Source: Ascidiimonas sp046199005 | GTDB taxonomy: Bacteria > Bacteroidota > Bacteroidia > Flavobacteriales > Flavobacteriaceae | Reading direction: 5' to 3' | DNA: 64,000 nt | NCBI GenBank assembly: GCA_046199005.1 | Contig: CP176050.1 | Coordinates: 248,001-312,000 of the forward strand | In this document: positions 35,023-45,100 of the stretch, in pieces | Layout: the number at the start of each line of letters is the position of its first letter | Numbering within the stretch: position 1 is the stretch's first letter | The notes under the pieces: generated by a model | The model's input: only the letters and a program-made list of their open reading frames with translations | What the model was told of the DNA's origin: nothing | The model's database searches: none | Position numbers and translations under genes: made by a program

Positions 35023-35049
35023 CAAAGGTACGTTCAAAATAGAAATCCC
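35023..35049 (-). promoter_or_regulatory. Promoter abutting the DUF3109 gene: TTTTG-N18-TACCTTTG-N4-ATG
   Basis: On the minus strand TACCTTTG (35030-35023) is followed by CACC and the start codon; a TTTTG ending at 35049 lies 18 nt upstream. Both elements and spacing are good matches to the Bacteroidota consensus, and the transcript would start at about the ATG. Confidence 0.65.
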
Positions 35050-35056
35050 AAAAGAG

Positions 35057-35092
35057 TTTGTATTTCAATTCTCGATAGATGAAGTATCTTTG
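35057..35092 (+). promoter_or_regulatory. Promoter of the small flavoprotein operon: TTTG-N24-TATCTTTG
   Basis: TATCTTTG at 35085-35092, with TTTG at 35057-35060. The -7 element is 55 nt before the first start codon. Confidence 0.45.
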
Positions 35093-35147
35093 CAATATAT
35101 GTACGATAAACGTGCGAAACATTTAAAAATTTAGATTCCTGAACGCT

Positions 35148-35351
35148 ATGAGAATATTCACTCTTATTTTGATAATTATCGCAGTGGGTCTTATCGGATA
35201 TAATGCAACCCTGGTGAATTTTGAGGAACCTATGGAAGGTGAAAGTCAGATTGCACTCATCCTGATACTTGCTTCCCTTTGTGCAATTATACTCCTTATC
35301 ATTATGACCTTGTCTAAAAGAATACAGGAAAAGCTTAAAAAAGGAAGTTAA
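35148..35351 (+). CDS. Small two-helix membrane protein
   Basis: A 67-residue protein with two hydrophobic segments (about residues 3-19 and 38-56) and a basic tail. No family recognised. It is coupled to the next gene by a TAATG overlap, so they are made together. Confidence 0.7.
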   Translation: MRIFTLILIIIAVGLIGYNATLVNFEEPMEGESQIALILILASLCAIILLIIMTLSKRIQEKLKKGS

Positions 35352-35962
35352 TGTTTGATGTATTAATTATTGGTGGTGGAGCCGCCGGAATGCAGTGTGC
35401 CTTAGTATTGGGCTCTGCCCATAAGAAGCCATTTGCAGCTTCTAAAAATATAGGTATTGTAATGCACCAAAAAGCCTCACACCTTCAAAGTGCTCTTTTT
35501 AACAATGCACTTGGAATAACTCCCGGGACTACCGGATTAGAAATACTTAGAAACGGCAAGCATCAATTAAAAACATTATACCCTCATGTACTACAGATAG
35601 AGAAAGAGAAAGTGTTAGCCCTGTCGTCTACCGAAAACGGATTCAGCATTAAAACCAATAAAAGGGATTATGAGTCTAAAATCGTGGTAGTGGCCGTAGG
35701 CTATACAGATCTTCTTTCGATCAAAGGTCTCGACGACTATGTAGAACCTCATCCGATGGCTCAAACCGAAAAAAATAGAATTTGGCTTAGGAATGAGAAT
35801 CATCTCGTTAAACCAGGACTATATGTTGCCGGAACGTTGGCGGGCGGTCGAAGTCAGTTTGCAATAGCAGCAGGAAGCGGGGCACAAGTGGCTACAGACA
35901 TTTTGACGCTATGGAACAATGGCAAGCATACCAAGATTCACGACAAAATAGAAGGAGCTTAA
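35351..35962 (+). CDS. Short FAD/NAD(P)-dependent oxidoreductase
   Basis: A 203-residue thioredoxin-reductase-like fold with the FAD-binding glycine motif VLIIGGGAAGMQ at the start and a second GAG-type motif LAGGRSQFAIAAGSG late. It is much shorter than TrxB and lacks a CxxC redox pair, so it may use FAD only and act as an oxidase or dehydrogenase; substrate unknown. Second gene of a three-gene unit (35148, 35351, 35979). Confidence 0.75.
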   Translation: MFDVLIIGGGAAGMQCALVLGSAHKKPFAASKNIGIVMHQKASHLQSALFNNALGITPGTTGLEILRNGKHQLKTLYPHVLQIEKEKVLALSSTENGFSIKTNKRDYESKIVVVAVGYTDLLSIKGLDDYVEPHPMAQTEKNRIWLRNENHLVKPGLYVAGTLAGGRSQFAIAAGSGAQVATDILTLWNNGKHTKIHDKIEGA

Positions 35963-35978
35963 AGATTTATCAGATCAG

Positions 35979-36515
35979 GTGAATAGCAAATATGTTTTAT
36001 TATTAAGGGCGGTCAACGTTGGTGGAAGAAATATCATAAAAATGGAGACGCTTCGCAATGTGCTCAGTTCCAATGATCTTTTTAATGTTCAAACATATAT
36101 TCAAAGTGGGAATGTCGTTTTTAGTGCTAAAGAAGCTTCTGTCGATCGATTAAGACAAAAGTTGATGCAGGTATTAAAAGATAATTTTGCCTATGAACTA
36201 CCTTTTGTTCTCATGCCATTCGATACATTTTGCAGTCTAACAAAAAATATTCCGTCTTCTTTTAATGAATTGAACGCAAACGCAAAGATCTTCATCAGTT
36301 TTCTGGTAGAAATACCAGATCTTGAAAACATTGACAAACTTCAAGAATTATCAAATGAAAATGAAAACTACGAAGTACGCGAAGGTGCAGTTTATGTTTG
36401 GTGTATCAAAGACGGGCGTAAACTCAATTTTAGTAATAACCTGGTAGAAAAAATTTTAAAAGTAGGTGCTACTACACGAAATTTGAACACTGTAGAGAGA
36501 TTATCTACCTTCTAG
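35979..36515 (+). CDS. DUF1697 family protein
   Basis: A 178-residue protein of the DUF1697 type, recognised from the opening YVLLLRAVNVGGRNIIKM and FNVQTYIQSGNVVFSA. No enzymatic activity is established for the family. The start is GTG at 35979, which is 16 bp after the previous gene; an ATG is not available in a sensible position. Its stop overlaps the stop of the convergent S41 protease gene through the palindrome CTAG. Confidence 0.85.
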   Translation: MNSKYVLLLRAVNVGGRNIIKMETLRNVLSSNDLFNVQTYIQSGNVVFSAKEASVDRLRQKLMQVLKDNFAYELPFVLMPFDTFCSLTKNIPSSFNELNANAKIFISFLVEIPDLENIDKLQELSNENENYEVREGAVYVWCIKDGRKLNFSNNLVEKILKVGATTRNLNTVERLSTF

Positions 36516-38104
36516 TTTTTTCTGCTTAAGTTGACCGTTTTGATGATAACATCATCATCTTCATTTTTAATTTTTTCAAAAGCATTAGAACCAAAAAGTT
36601 GTTCTGCCAGGGTTGCTTTAATATATTTTTTAATGACGCCAAAATAACTACCAAAATCCAATTTAAAATTGTTAGATTGGGCGTAATCAATAAATTTTGA
36701 GGCCATCGCATCTTCTACATAATACGAGTCAATAAATTCTTTTTCGTCGTAAGCTTCAAATGTATTTCGATTTTTTTCTAGTTCTTCGAATATAAAATAA
36801 GACAGAAAGCCCGATTCAAGGAAAAGGATTAGCGAGTTTTCTTGTCTACTCATTGAAAGCGGGACGAATACATCTGGAATAATTCCACCACCTCCATAAA
36901 CTACTTTTCCTTTAGGAGTCGTGAATTTAAGGGAATCAGCAACCTTGATACTGTCAACAGATTTCATTTCGCCATTTTGATAGCGATCATAATAATCGTT
37001 ATAGTAATTTTCCGTTCCATTTTCGTAAGAGCGCTGTATAGACCTTCCGGTAGGAGTATAATACCTGGAAATCGTTAAACGTACTGCAGAACCATCTGGA
37101 AGTGGCATTTCTCTTTGCACAAGTCCTTTGCCAAATGAGCGTCTACCTACAATGATGCCTTTGTCATTATCCTGCAAAGCTCCTGCTACAATCTCACTGG
37201 CAGATGCAGACTTTTCATCCATCAGTACATACACTTCACCGTCTTCAAAATCCCCTTTTTTGGTAGCATAGCTCTTTTCTATGGTTCCTTTTTTATTTTT
37301 CGTGAATAAGATAAGCTTGTTGTCTTCCAGAAATTCATCGGCAATTTGCTCTGCAATTCCCAGGTAACCGCCCGGGTTATCTCGTAGGTCTAAAACTAAC
37401 TGTGTTGCTCCTTTATTCTTGAGACTGGTAAGTGCCGCTTTAAATTCCCTATAGGTTGATTCTGCAAAACGGTTTATTTTAATGTAACCTAATGTGTCAG
37501 TTAACATATAAAAAGCATCCACACTTTTGATAGGAACCAAAGCTCTTTTTAATTCAATATCAAAAACCTTCTGTGTATCGGGGCGAAAGATTGTAAGTTG
37601 CACCTTAGTATTAGGTCTTCCCTTTAGCAAACTAACAATTTCATGACTTCTCATGTTTTTCCCATAGATCGTATCTCCATTTGCAATGAGAATACGATCT
37701 CCGGGTTTAATGCCCGCATTAACACTAGGACCTCCTTCAATAGATCTTATAACACTTAACGTGTCTTTATACATATAGAAGCTAATACCAATGCCGACAA
37801 AATCCCCTTTCATATTTTCAGATTCTTTTTGCATATCCTTCTTAGGAATGTATACAGAATGAGGATCTAATTTGTCTAAAATATTATTTACGGTTACATC
37901 TACAATACTGTCTGTATTAACATCGTCTACGTATTCAAAATCAATATAATCTATAAGACGATTGAGCTTGTCTTTCTTAGAATTATTCGTAAAAAGTTTT
38001 TCGGGCGTATCGTGAAAGCGAAGTTTACCGCCAATGAGTATGCCAAAAGCGATACACGCTGCAATTACAAGAGGAAGCCAATAATAATCTTTGTTTTTGG
38101 GCAT
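36512..38104 (-). CDS. S41-family C-terminal processing protease
   Basis: A 530-residue periplasmic protease. It begins with a hydrophobic anchor, followed by a PDZ domain (about residues 95-180, with GPSVNAGIKPGDRIL) and the S41 catalytic core, where the nucleophile and lysine are found in SASASEIVAGAL and RRSFGKGLVQ. CTP proteases trim or degrade exported proteins after recognising C-terminal residues. It follows the dCMP deaminase gene on the same strand by 4 bp and probably shares its transcript. Confidence 0.9.
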   Translation of the reverse strand: MPKNKDYYWLPLVIAACIAFGILIGGKLRFHDTPEKLFTNNSKKDKLNRLIDYIDFEYVDDVNTDSIVDVTVNNILDKLDPHSVYIPKKDMQKESENMKGDFVGIGISFYMYKDTLSVIRSIEGGPSVNAGIKPGDRILIANGDTIYGKNMRSHEIVSLLKGRPNTKVQLTIFRPDTQKVFDIELKRALVPIKSVDAFYMLTDTLGYIKINRFAESTYREFKAALTSLKNKGATQLVLDLRDNPGGYLGIAEQIADEFLEDNKLILFTKNKKGTIEKSYATKKGDFEDGEVYVLMDEKSASASEIVAGALQDNDKGIIVGRRSFGKGLVQREMPLPDGSAVRLTISRYYTPTGRSIQRSYENGTENYYNDYYDRYQNGEMKSVDSIKVADSLKFTTPKGKVVYGGGGIIPDVFVPLSMSRQENSLILFLESGFLSYFIFEELEKNRNTFEAYDEKEFIDSYYVEDAMASKFIDYAQSNNFKLDFGSYFGVIKKYIKATLAEQLFGSNAFEKIKNEDDDVIIKTVNLSRKN

Positions 38105-38108
38105 TTAT

Positions 38109-38537
38109 TTAATCTAGGTCCGAAATATGTTTTAATTGAACGCCTGCTTTCGCTAGAAATTGTAATCCGGAGTCATCTTTATAGGCATTTTCGTATACGA
38201 CTCTTTTTATTCCGGCTTGATGCACAAGTTTGCTGCATTCCCTACAGGGCGATAATGTAATATACAAAGTAGCATCCTTGCAAGACTGAGTAGAACCTGC
38301 AACCTTCAAAATTGCATTGGCTTCTGCGTGTAAAACGTACCATTTGGTGTAGCCTTCCTCATCTTCGCAAGGATTTTCAAAGCCAGTAGGCGTGCCGTTA
38401 TATCCATCAGAGATAATCATCCTGTCTTTAACAATGATAGCCCCTACTTTTTTACGTTCACAATGAGATAGTTTTCCCCATTCCTTTGCCATGCGTAAAT
38501 AGGCTTTATCGTATTTGAGTTGTTTAGTATTCGACAT
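38109..38537 (-). CDS. dCMP deaminase
   Basis: A 142-residue zinc deaminase. The catalytic HAE is in LHAEANAIL and the zinc cysteines in SPCREC. The sequence fits deoxycytidylate deaminase, which supplies dUMP for thymidylate synthesis; a distinct TadA paralogue is elsewhere in the window, which supports the separate assignment. It is upstream of the S41 protease, 4 bp apart. Confidence 0.9.
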   Translation of the reverse strand: MSNTKQLKYDKAYLRMAKEWGKLSHCERKKVGAIIVKDRMIISDGYNGTPTGFENPCEDEEGYTKWYVLHAEANAILKVAGSTQSCKDATLYITLSPCRECSKLVHQAGIKRVVYENAYKDDSGLQFLAKAGVQLKHISDLD

Positions 38538-38710
38538 AATAGATGCTGTTCTTCACGACTTTTTAGGTTTACTTAACCGTAATCGGAATTAAGAAGTCTT
38601 CAAAATCAGAATAAATATCATTCTTTAAAACGAATATACTTGCTTTACATGCTATTACCAACCAGCGAAAGTTAAAAATGAATTAAAAAAATAACTTATG
38701 ATGCTGGAAT

Positions 38711-38810
38711 GATCTCTGGTTTTCGGGAACGCTTTCTATCCATCATTATGGATATCCTGAAGAGATCGTGCTTCATGGTCGTTGAAACGGTAAAATGATG
38801 GACAGACCAT
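38711..38810. repeat. Nested inverted repeats upstream of the NRPS promoter
   Basis: The right arm 38748-38767 is continuous and pairs with three left blocks: ATGGATA with TATCCAT (38737-38743), TCCTGA with TCGGGA (38723-38728, one G-U), AGAGATC with GATCTCT (38711-38717). Separately, CCATCAT (38740-38746) can pair with ATGATGG (38795-38801) and ATGGTC (38775-38780) with GACCAT (38805-38810), so two mutually exclusive structures are possible. Confidence 0.45.
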
Positions 38811-38874
38811 CTAAAATAATCTATACTTATCGTTAAATTAAAATTAAATTATAAGAAAATACTTAATTTATATG

Positions 38875-38904
38875 TTGAAAATTAGTCAATTAATAATAAC
38901 TTTG
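38875..38904 (+). promoter_or_regulatory. Promoter of the NRPS operon: TTG-N19-TAACTTTG
   Basis: TTG at 38875-38877 and TAACTTTG at 38897-38904 with exactly 19 nt between, a textbook Bacteroidota promoter. Transcription from it would give a leader of about 220 nt before the TTG start codon of NRPS1. Confidence 0.7.
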
Positions 38905-39128
38905 CACAGCAAAAAAAGTAAGTAGGGAATAGACTTTTTTAGAAGAAACGGGGACAAAACTATCTGTTGTTGAAGAAAAATACAAGCATCTTAAGGTATT
39001 TTTACCTTGATTAATTATAAACTATAAATAATAGGAATTGTTTAGTTAAAAAGACGATAATTATTCTTCATTTTCAAGGATATCATATTAGTTCCTTTCT
39101 TCTGTAAAGTCTTTTAAAAAATTAGGGT

Positions 39129-42100
39129 TTGAAGACAGCTAAGAAAGACGAAATTATTTTTGATTCAAGCAAAACGCTCGTAGATATTCTATATTTAAAT
39201 GCAGATGTGCATCCTGATAAAATCCTCTATCGTTTTCTGAAAGATGGTGAGAATGAGACCAATACACGCACCTTTGGAGAATTAAAGGATCGTGCAGAGA
39301 TTATTGCATCGAACATTTTAAGGAAAGTTAATCCCGGAGACCGGGTTTTACTTCTTTATCCTGATGGAATAGAAATTGTAGATGCCTTTATGGGCTGTAT
39401 GCTGGCAGGAGTAATTGCAGTGCCTGCTTATCCACCACAAGGAAAGAGAAGGCTTGACCGATTAAAAAAAGTTGTGGGAGACTGCAATTCTGAACTCATT
39501 TTAACCGTTCCCGACGTTTATGAAAAATGTGTAGACTGGTTTAGTGATGAGGTATTTTCAAAGGTTCACTGGCTGGTTACTGAAAACCTAACCCATCTGT
39601 CTGATGTTAGTTTTCCATCTATAGCATCTGACACTACTGCTTTTCTACAGTATACTTCAGGATCGACTGGAGATCCCAAAGGGGTTATTCTATCGCATTC
39701 TAACATTCTACATAACAATAAATTGATTCACGAATGCTTCAGAAGTAGTTCAGAATCAGTAGGTGTAGGTTGGTTACCTGTATATCATGATATGGGCTTA
39801 ATAGGGAATATTTTGCAACCTTTCTGCTTTGGTTTTGAATTAATCTTTATGCCTCCCACCGCATTTATACAAAAACCATCCAGATGGTTAGAGGCTATTT
39901 CTAAATATGGAGGAACCATAAGTGGTGGTCCCAATTTTGCTTACGATCTCTGCACAAATCAGATTAAAGAAGAAGACTTAAAAAATTATGATTTGAGCAA
40001 ATGGGAAATTGCCTTCAATGGTTCAGAACCCGTTCGCGCAGAAACCATTCGTAATTTTACTAAAAAATTTGGGATTGCAGGATTTAATGAGCAAAGTTTT
40101 CTTCCCTGTTATGGAACGGCTGAAAGTACTTTAATCGTAAGTGGAACAGTCTATAACGTAGTTCCTTCTCGATTAAAACTAGATAAAGAATCTGCGCTTA
40201 ATGGAAAGGTTGTGGAGACCAAATCGGAAGAAACCCAATCAATTACAGAATTAGTAGGTAACGGGCCGATGTTAAGCGATATTACGATAAAAGCAGTAGA
40301 CCCGGAAACCAGAAAACTGGTGAAAGCAGGTGAAATAGGTGAACTCTGGATTCATGGGCCAAGTGTAACAAAAGGATATTGGAAGAAACCAGAACAGACT
40401 CAAGAGATCTTTAGAGCTCATATTATAGATGACCCTTCTTCAGATGATAAATCATTTCTGAGAACGGGGGATATGGGTTTTATTTACAATAGCGAGATCT
40501 ACGTATCCGGAAGACTCAAGGAGATGATGATCTTTAATGGTGTAAACCATTTTCCACAGGACATTGAACGTACTGTACAAAACTGTCATGAAGATCTCCA
40601 GAATAACGCAGGAGCAGCCTTTAGTACATTCATCAATGGTAAGGAAAGATTAGTGATTGCTCAGGAAATAAAACGAACCAGTATTCGATCATACAATTTT
40701 CAGGAAATTCTGGAAACCGTAAGAGCAGCAGTTTTACAAGAACAACAACTACCCATTCATGCATTTATCTTGGTGAGTCCTGGTAGAATCCCTAAAACTT
40801 CCAGTGGAAAAATAAGAAGGCTCGCCTCAAAAAACAATTTTGAGAATGGGCAAACTGATGGTATGATCGATGAATGGATATCAGGAACTGCGGTTTCTGA
40901 AGTAATCTCCAGTCTCTCTGATACTTCACTAGAAAATGTAGTTCAACCAGCATCTGAAATAGAAAAATGGTTGCAGGAAACCGTGGCTAAAGAACTCGCT
41001 GTAGAAAAAGGTATTATTGGAGTTGAAACTTCGTTTTCCGCTTTGGGGATTGATTCCCTCACAGGAATACGAATCTCAGGATTACTTTCAGAACATCTTC
41101 AAATTTCTATAGATCCTACCTTATTATTCGCTTATGTCAATATCAGGCAGTGCGCGACGTTTCTTGAAAACCAACTAAAAAACCAAGATGAAGTACATCA
41201 AAATGAACTGAGAATTTCAGAAGTTGCCAAAAATCATTCGGAAAAAGACGTACAGGTATCGTTTGCTCAGGAAGCACTTTGGTTTATTGATCAATATAAC
41301 GGCAGTGAGGAATACCACATTCACCGGATTTTAAAAATTACTCCGAAGCTTGATACACGGATATTAGAGCAGGCATTAAAGCTGTTAATTAGACGGCACG
41401 AAATTCTAAGAACCACTTATAAAAATACTGACGGTGGAAAGCTTATGCAAATCGTGCGAAACGAGAATGAATTTGGCTTAGAGTATTTTATGATCTCTGA
41501 AGAGCCAAAATCAGATCAATTTCTGCATTGGATCGAGCAGCCTTTTGACCTTTCATCAGACTACATGATCAGGGTAGCAGTTTTCACAAGAAAAGAAGCG
41601 CAATATTTAGGTTTTGTTTTGCATCATATTGCCGCAGATGGATTGTCAGAACCCATATTCCTACAAGAGCTATCCCAACTTTACAGTGAACTGCTCACAC
41701 AAAAGAAGCCAAATAGGAGTCCTTTTAATGTGCAGTACAGGCACTATGCGATCTGGCAAAGAGAATTATGGAGAACCGGTAAGTTAGAGAAATCAATGCG
41801 CTATTGGGAACACCAACTTACAAACACGGCGCCTTTGAAATTACCTTATGATTTCCCGCCTTCGCAAAAACGTTCAAAAAAAGGGAACGTATATACAGTA
41901 AATATCAGTAGCTCCCTGCGAAATCAGATCATTCAGTTTTCAAAAAAACATGAGGTTACACCCTATGTAACATTATTATCTGTTTTTAAAACTTTGCTAT
42001 TCAGATATAGTGGTCAAAATGATATTTGCGTGGGTACTCCTGTTGCTAATAGGATTCAACCTGAGCAAGTCCATATGATTGGCATGTTTGTCAATTCACT

Positions 42101-45100
42101 TGCATTGAGAAATCATCTTCAGGGAGATACGGGTTTTGTCAACTTACTTCAGCAAATCAACACCACTGTTCGTAACGCTTTTCTTCATCAAGATGCGCCT
42201 TTTGAGAAAGTGGTAGAAGCGGTGGCTCCTGATCGTCAGTCTGGGAACCCTCTTTTCCAAATCGTTTTTGGATTACAATCGCCGCCAGACATAAACGCTC
42301 TTCAAATTGGAGATAGCAAATTGATTCCTCAAAAGATAAAACGTAGAAATACGGTTTTTGATTTATATTTTCAGGTGGACGACCATGCTGACAGTATGGA
42401 ACTCACCGTTGAATATAGTACTGATCTTTTTCATGAATCTACTATCCAAAAGATGGCAGCGCATTTCAAAAGTCTTTTAAAGGAATGTCTGAAAAAACCT
42501 TCTACTGCACTCCTGGAATTAGAAATGTTATCCTTAGAGGAAAAACAACTGTTAATCAATGATTTTAATCGCACAGAGGTTTCTTATCCGGATGAAAAAT
42601 CAGTGATAGCACTGTTTAAAGAGCAGGTACAAAATACTCCTAGTTCAATTGCACTGATTTTTGAAAATAAGGAGTTCACTTATCAACAATTAGATCAATT
42701 ATCAGATGAGTTTGCTTCTTTTATTCAGATAAAAAATACCGGTAACAGTGCCCTTGTAGGTGTTAAGCTTGACAGAAACGAATTTTTGTTGATTTGTCTG
42801 CTAGGGATTTTAAAAACAGGAAGTGCTTATCTTCCTCTGGATACTGAATACCCTGAAGAACGTATTGAAGAAATGATTCGCAGCTGTTCTTGTGGTTTCA
42901 TCATAGATGAAAGGTTGGTTGAAGAATTTAAGAATTCAAATAACTTTACTTCTCATAATATTGGGTTACCAAATACGAATGCTGAAAGTCTCGCTTACGT
43001 AATGTTTACTTCTGGTTCTACCGGTAAGCCTAAAGGCACCATGATCACTCATAAAAATATAGTAAGTCTAGCTAAGTCTTGTGATTATTTAACGATCAAT
43101 TCAAATACAAAATGGTTGTCTACCGGTTCTTTTTCTTTTGATGCTACTACCATTGAGTTTTGGGGTACATTGCTCAACGGAGGAACTTTGGTATTGAGTA
43201 AAAAGGAAGACCTTCTGGAAATAGCTTCTTTCGAATCTCTTATTGAGAAACAGGGTATAAATACGATGTGGATGACCGCTTCCTGGTTTCATCAAACCGT
43301 AATGGAAAAAATGGATGTTTTTAAAGGATTAGATCAACTGATAATAGGGGGAGATAAGGTTCTTTTTGAATATACAAATAAAGTAAAGTCAGTATTTCCT
43401 AAACTCAAATTGATCAACGGATACGGACCTACAGAAAACACTACATTCTCAACGGTTCATCGTATTGAAGCAGATCAGGAAAAGGATATTCCTATCGGAA
43501 AACCGATCGCCAATAGTCAGGCATATGTAATGCATACTGATTCAGATGTTCTTCAACCGGTAGGCGTAGTTGGTGAATTATGTCTTTCAGGAGATGGATT
43601 AGCGCAAGGCTATATTAATGACGATGCTTTAACCCGACAAAAGTTTACAGACCATCCTTTTAGAAAAGGAGAAAAACTCTATAGAACCGGGGATCTTGCA
43701 CGGTGGTTATCTGGGGGTATTTTGGAGTTTATGGGTCGTAAGGACGATCAGGTAAAGATTCGCGGGTATCGTATTGAGCCTGGCGAGATTGAGACGGTAC
43801 TCACGTCTCATCCTGAGGTAAAGCAGTGTTGTGTGCTGGCTCCTTTAGATCATCATGGCAACCGCCGTCTGGTAGGTTACTACGTGGGTAGTAGCGAAAC
43901 GGTATCCAAAGGTATGTTAGAAGAATGGCTGGAGGAGCAACTTCCCGATTATATGGTTCCCCGACTTTGGGTAGCATTAGATCGGATGCCCTTAACCCAG
44001 AATGGTAAGATAGACAAGCGTTCGCTCCCTGAGGCTTCTTTTGCTTCACTAACGAGTGAATACATAGCACCCAGAACCGGCACAGAGGCGGCTCTTGCAG
44101 AACTTTGGAAAGAGCTTCTGGGCTTACCAAAGGTAGGGGTGTACGATCACTTTTTTGACATGGGAGGACATTCACTGCTGGCGACCCGGCTTGCCTCTAT
44201 GATCCGTAAGCAGCTTTCGGTAGAGATAGCTATCAAGGAGATCTTTACCTATCCAACGATAGCCGCATTGGCCACCCGGATTGATACTGCCTCAGGCAAG
44301 ACCGCACTTCCTGAGATTAAGGCGCACGAACGATCAGGCAGGCAACCTTTGTCCTTTAGTCAGGAGCGCTTGTGGTTCATAGACCAACTGGAAGGCAGCA
44401 CGGCCTATCACATGCCTGTGGTACTCCAACTCGAAGGAGAAGTATCCGTCGCTACTTTGGAACAATCCCTGGCTACGATCATCGACCGTCATGAGATCTT
44501 ACGTACGGTTTATGGCGAACAGGACGGTATTGGCTACCAGGAAGTGATCTCGTCTTCAGATTGGTCACTAACCCGTGAGGAAGTAGCCACAGAAGCAGCA
44601 TTAGAGTCATCGCTGGAAAGCTTTATCAACCACCCATTTGATCTGGGAGAAGATTATATGTTCCGCGCCTGTTTGTACAGGGTAGCAGGCGTATCAGGTC
44701 GCTACGTTCTGGCGGGAGTGTTTCATCACATTGCCAGTGACGGCTGGTCTAATGGGATCCTGGTATCGGAGTTCACGGAGCTCTACAGGAGTCTCGCCGA
44801 TGGGGAGTCAGCTAATTTACCATCCTTACCGATACAATATGGCGACTATGCGCTATGGCAGCGATCGTATTTAGAAGGAGAAGTACTGGAGCAGCAGTTG
44901 CAGTACTGGGAAGATCAGCTAGGCGATACATCGGTACTTTCGTTACCGACCGATTATCCGCGACCCTCGGTACAGAGTACGCGAGGGGCAAGCCTACGGT
45001 TTAGTTTATCAGAATCGTTAAGTGCTTCTTTAGAGGCACTCTCCAAACGAGAAGGTACTACCTTGTTTATGACCTTGCTTGCTGGTTTCAAGGTGCTGCT

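Larger units (their letters stand above)
38538..39128. other. Intergenic region upstream of the NRPS locus
   Basis: 591 bp between two divergent genes. It holds the strong NRPS promoter (38875-38904), an extended imperfect hairpin region (38711-38767) and two further inverted repeats (38740-38801 and 38775-38810). No gene is visible. Confidence 0.6.

Noticed and set aside
38711..38767. Riboswitch or ncRNA call for the hairpin block
   Set aside because: The arms are interrupted and no known family features were recognised, so only the inverted repeats are reported.
43801..44175. Long antisense open frame inside repeat A (and its copy at 54849-55223)
   Set aside because: It mirrors the coding strand of a conserved NRPS region and has no recognisable domain; the repeat explains why it occurs twice.
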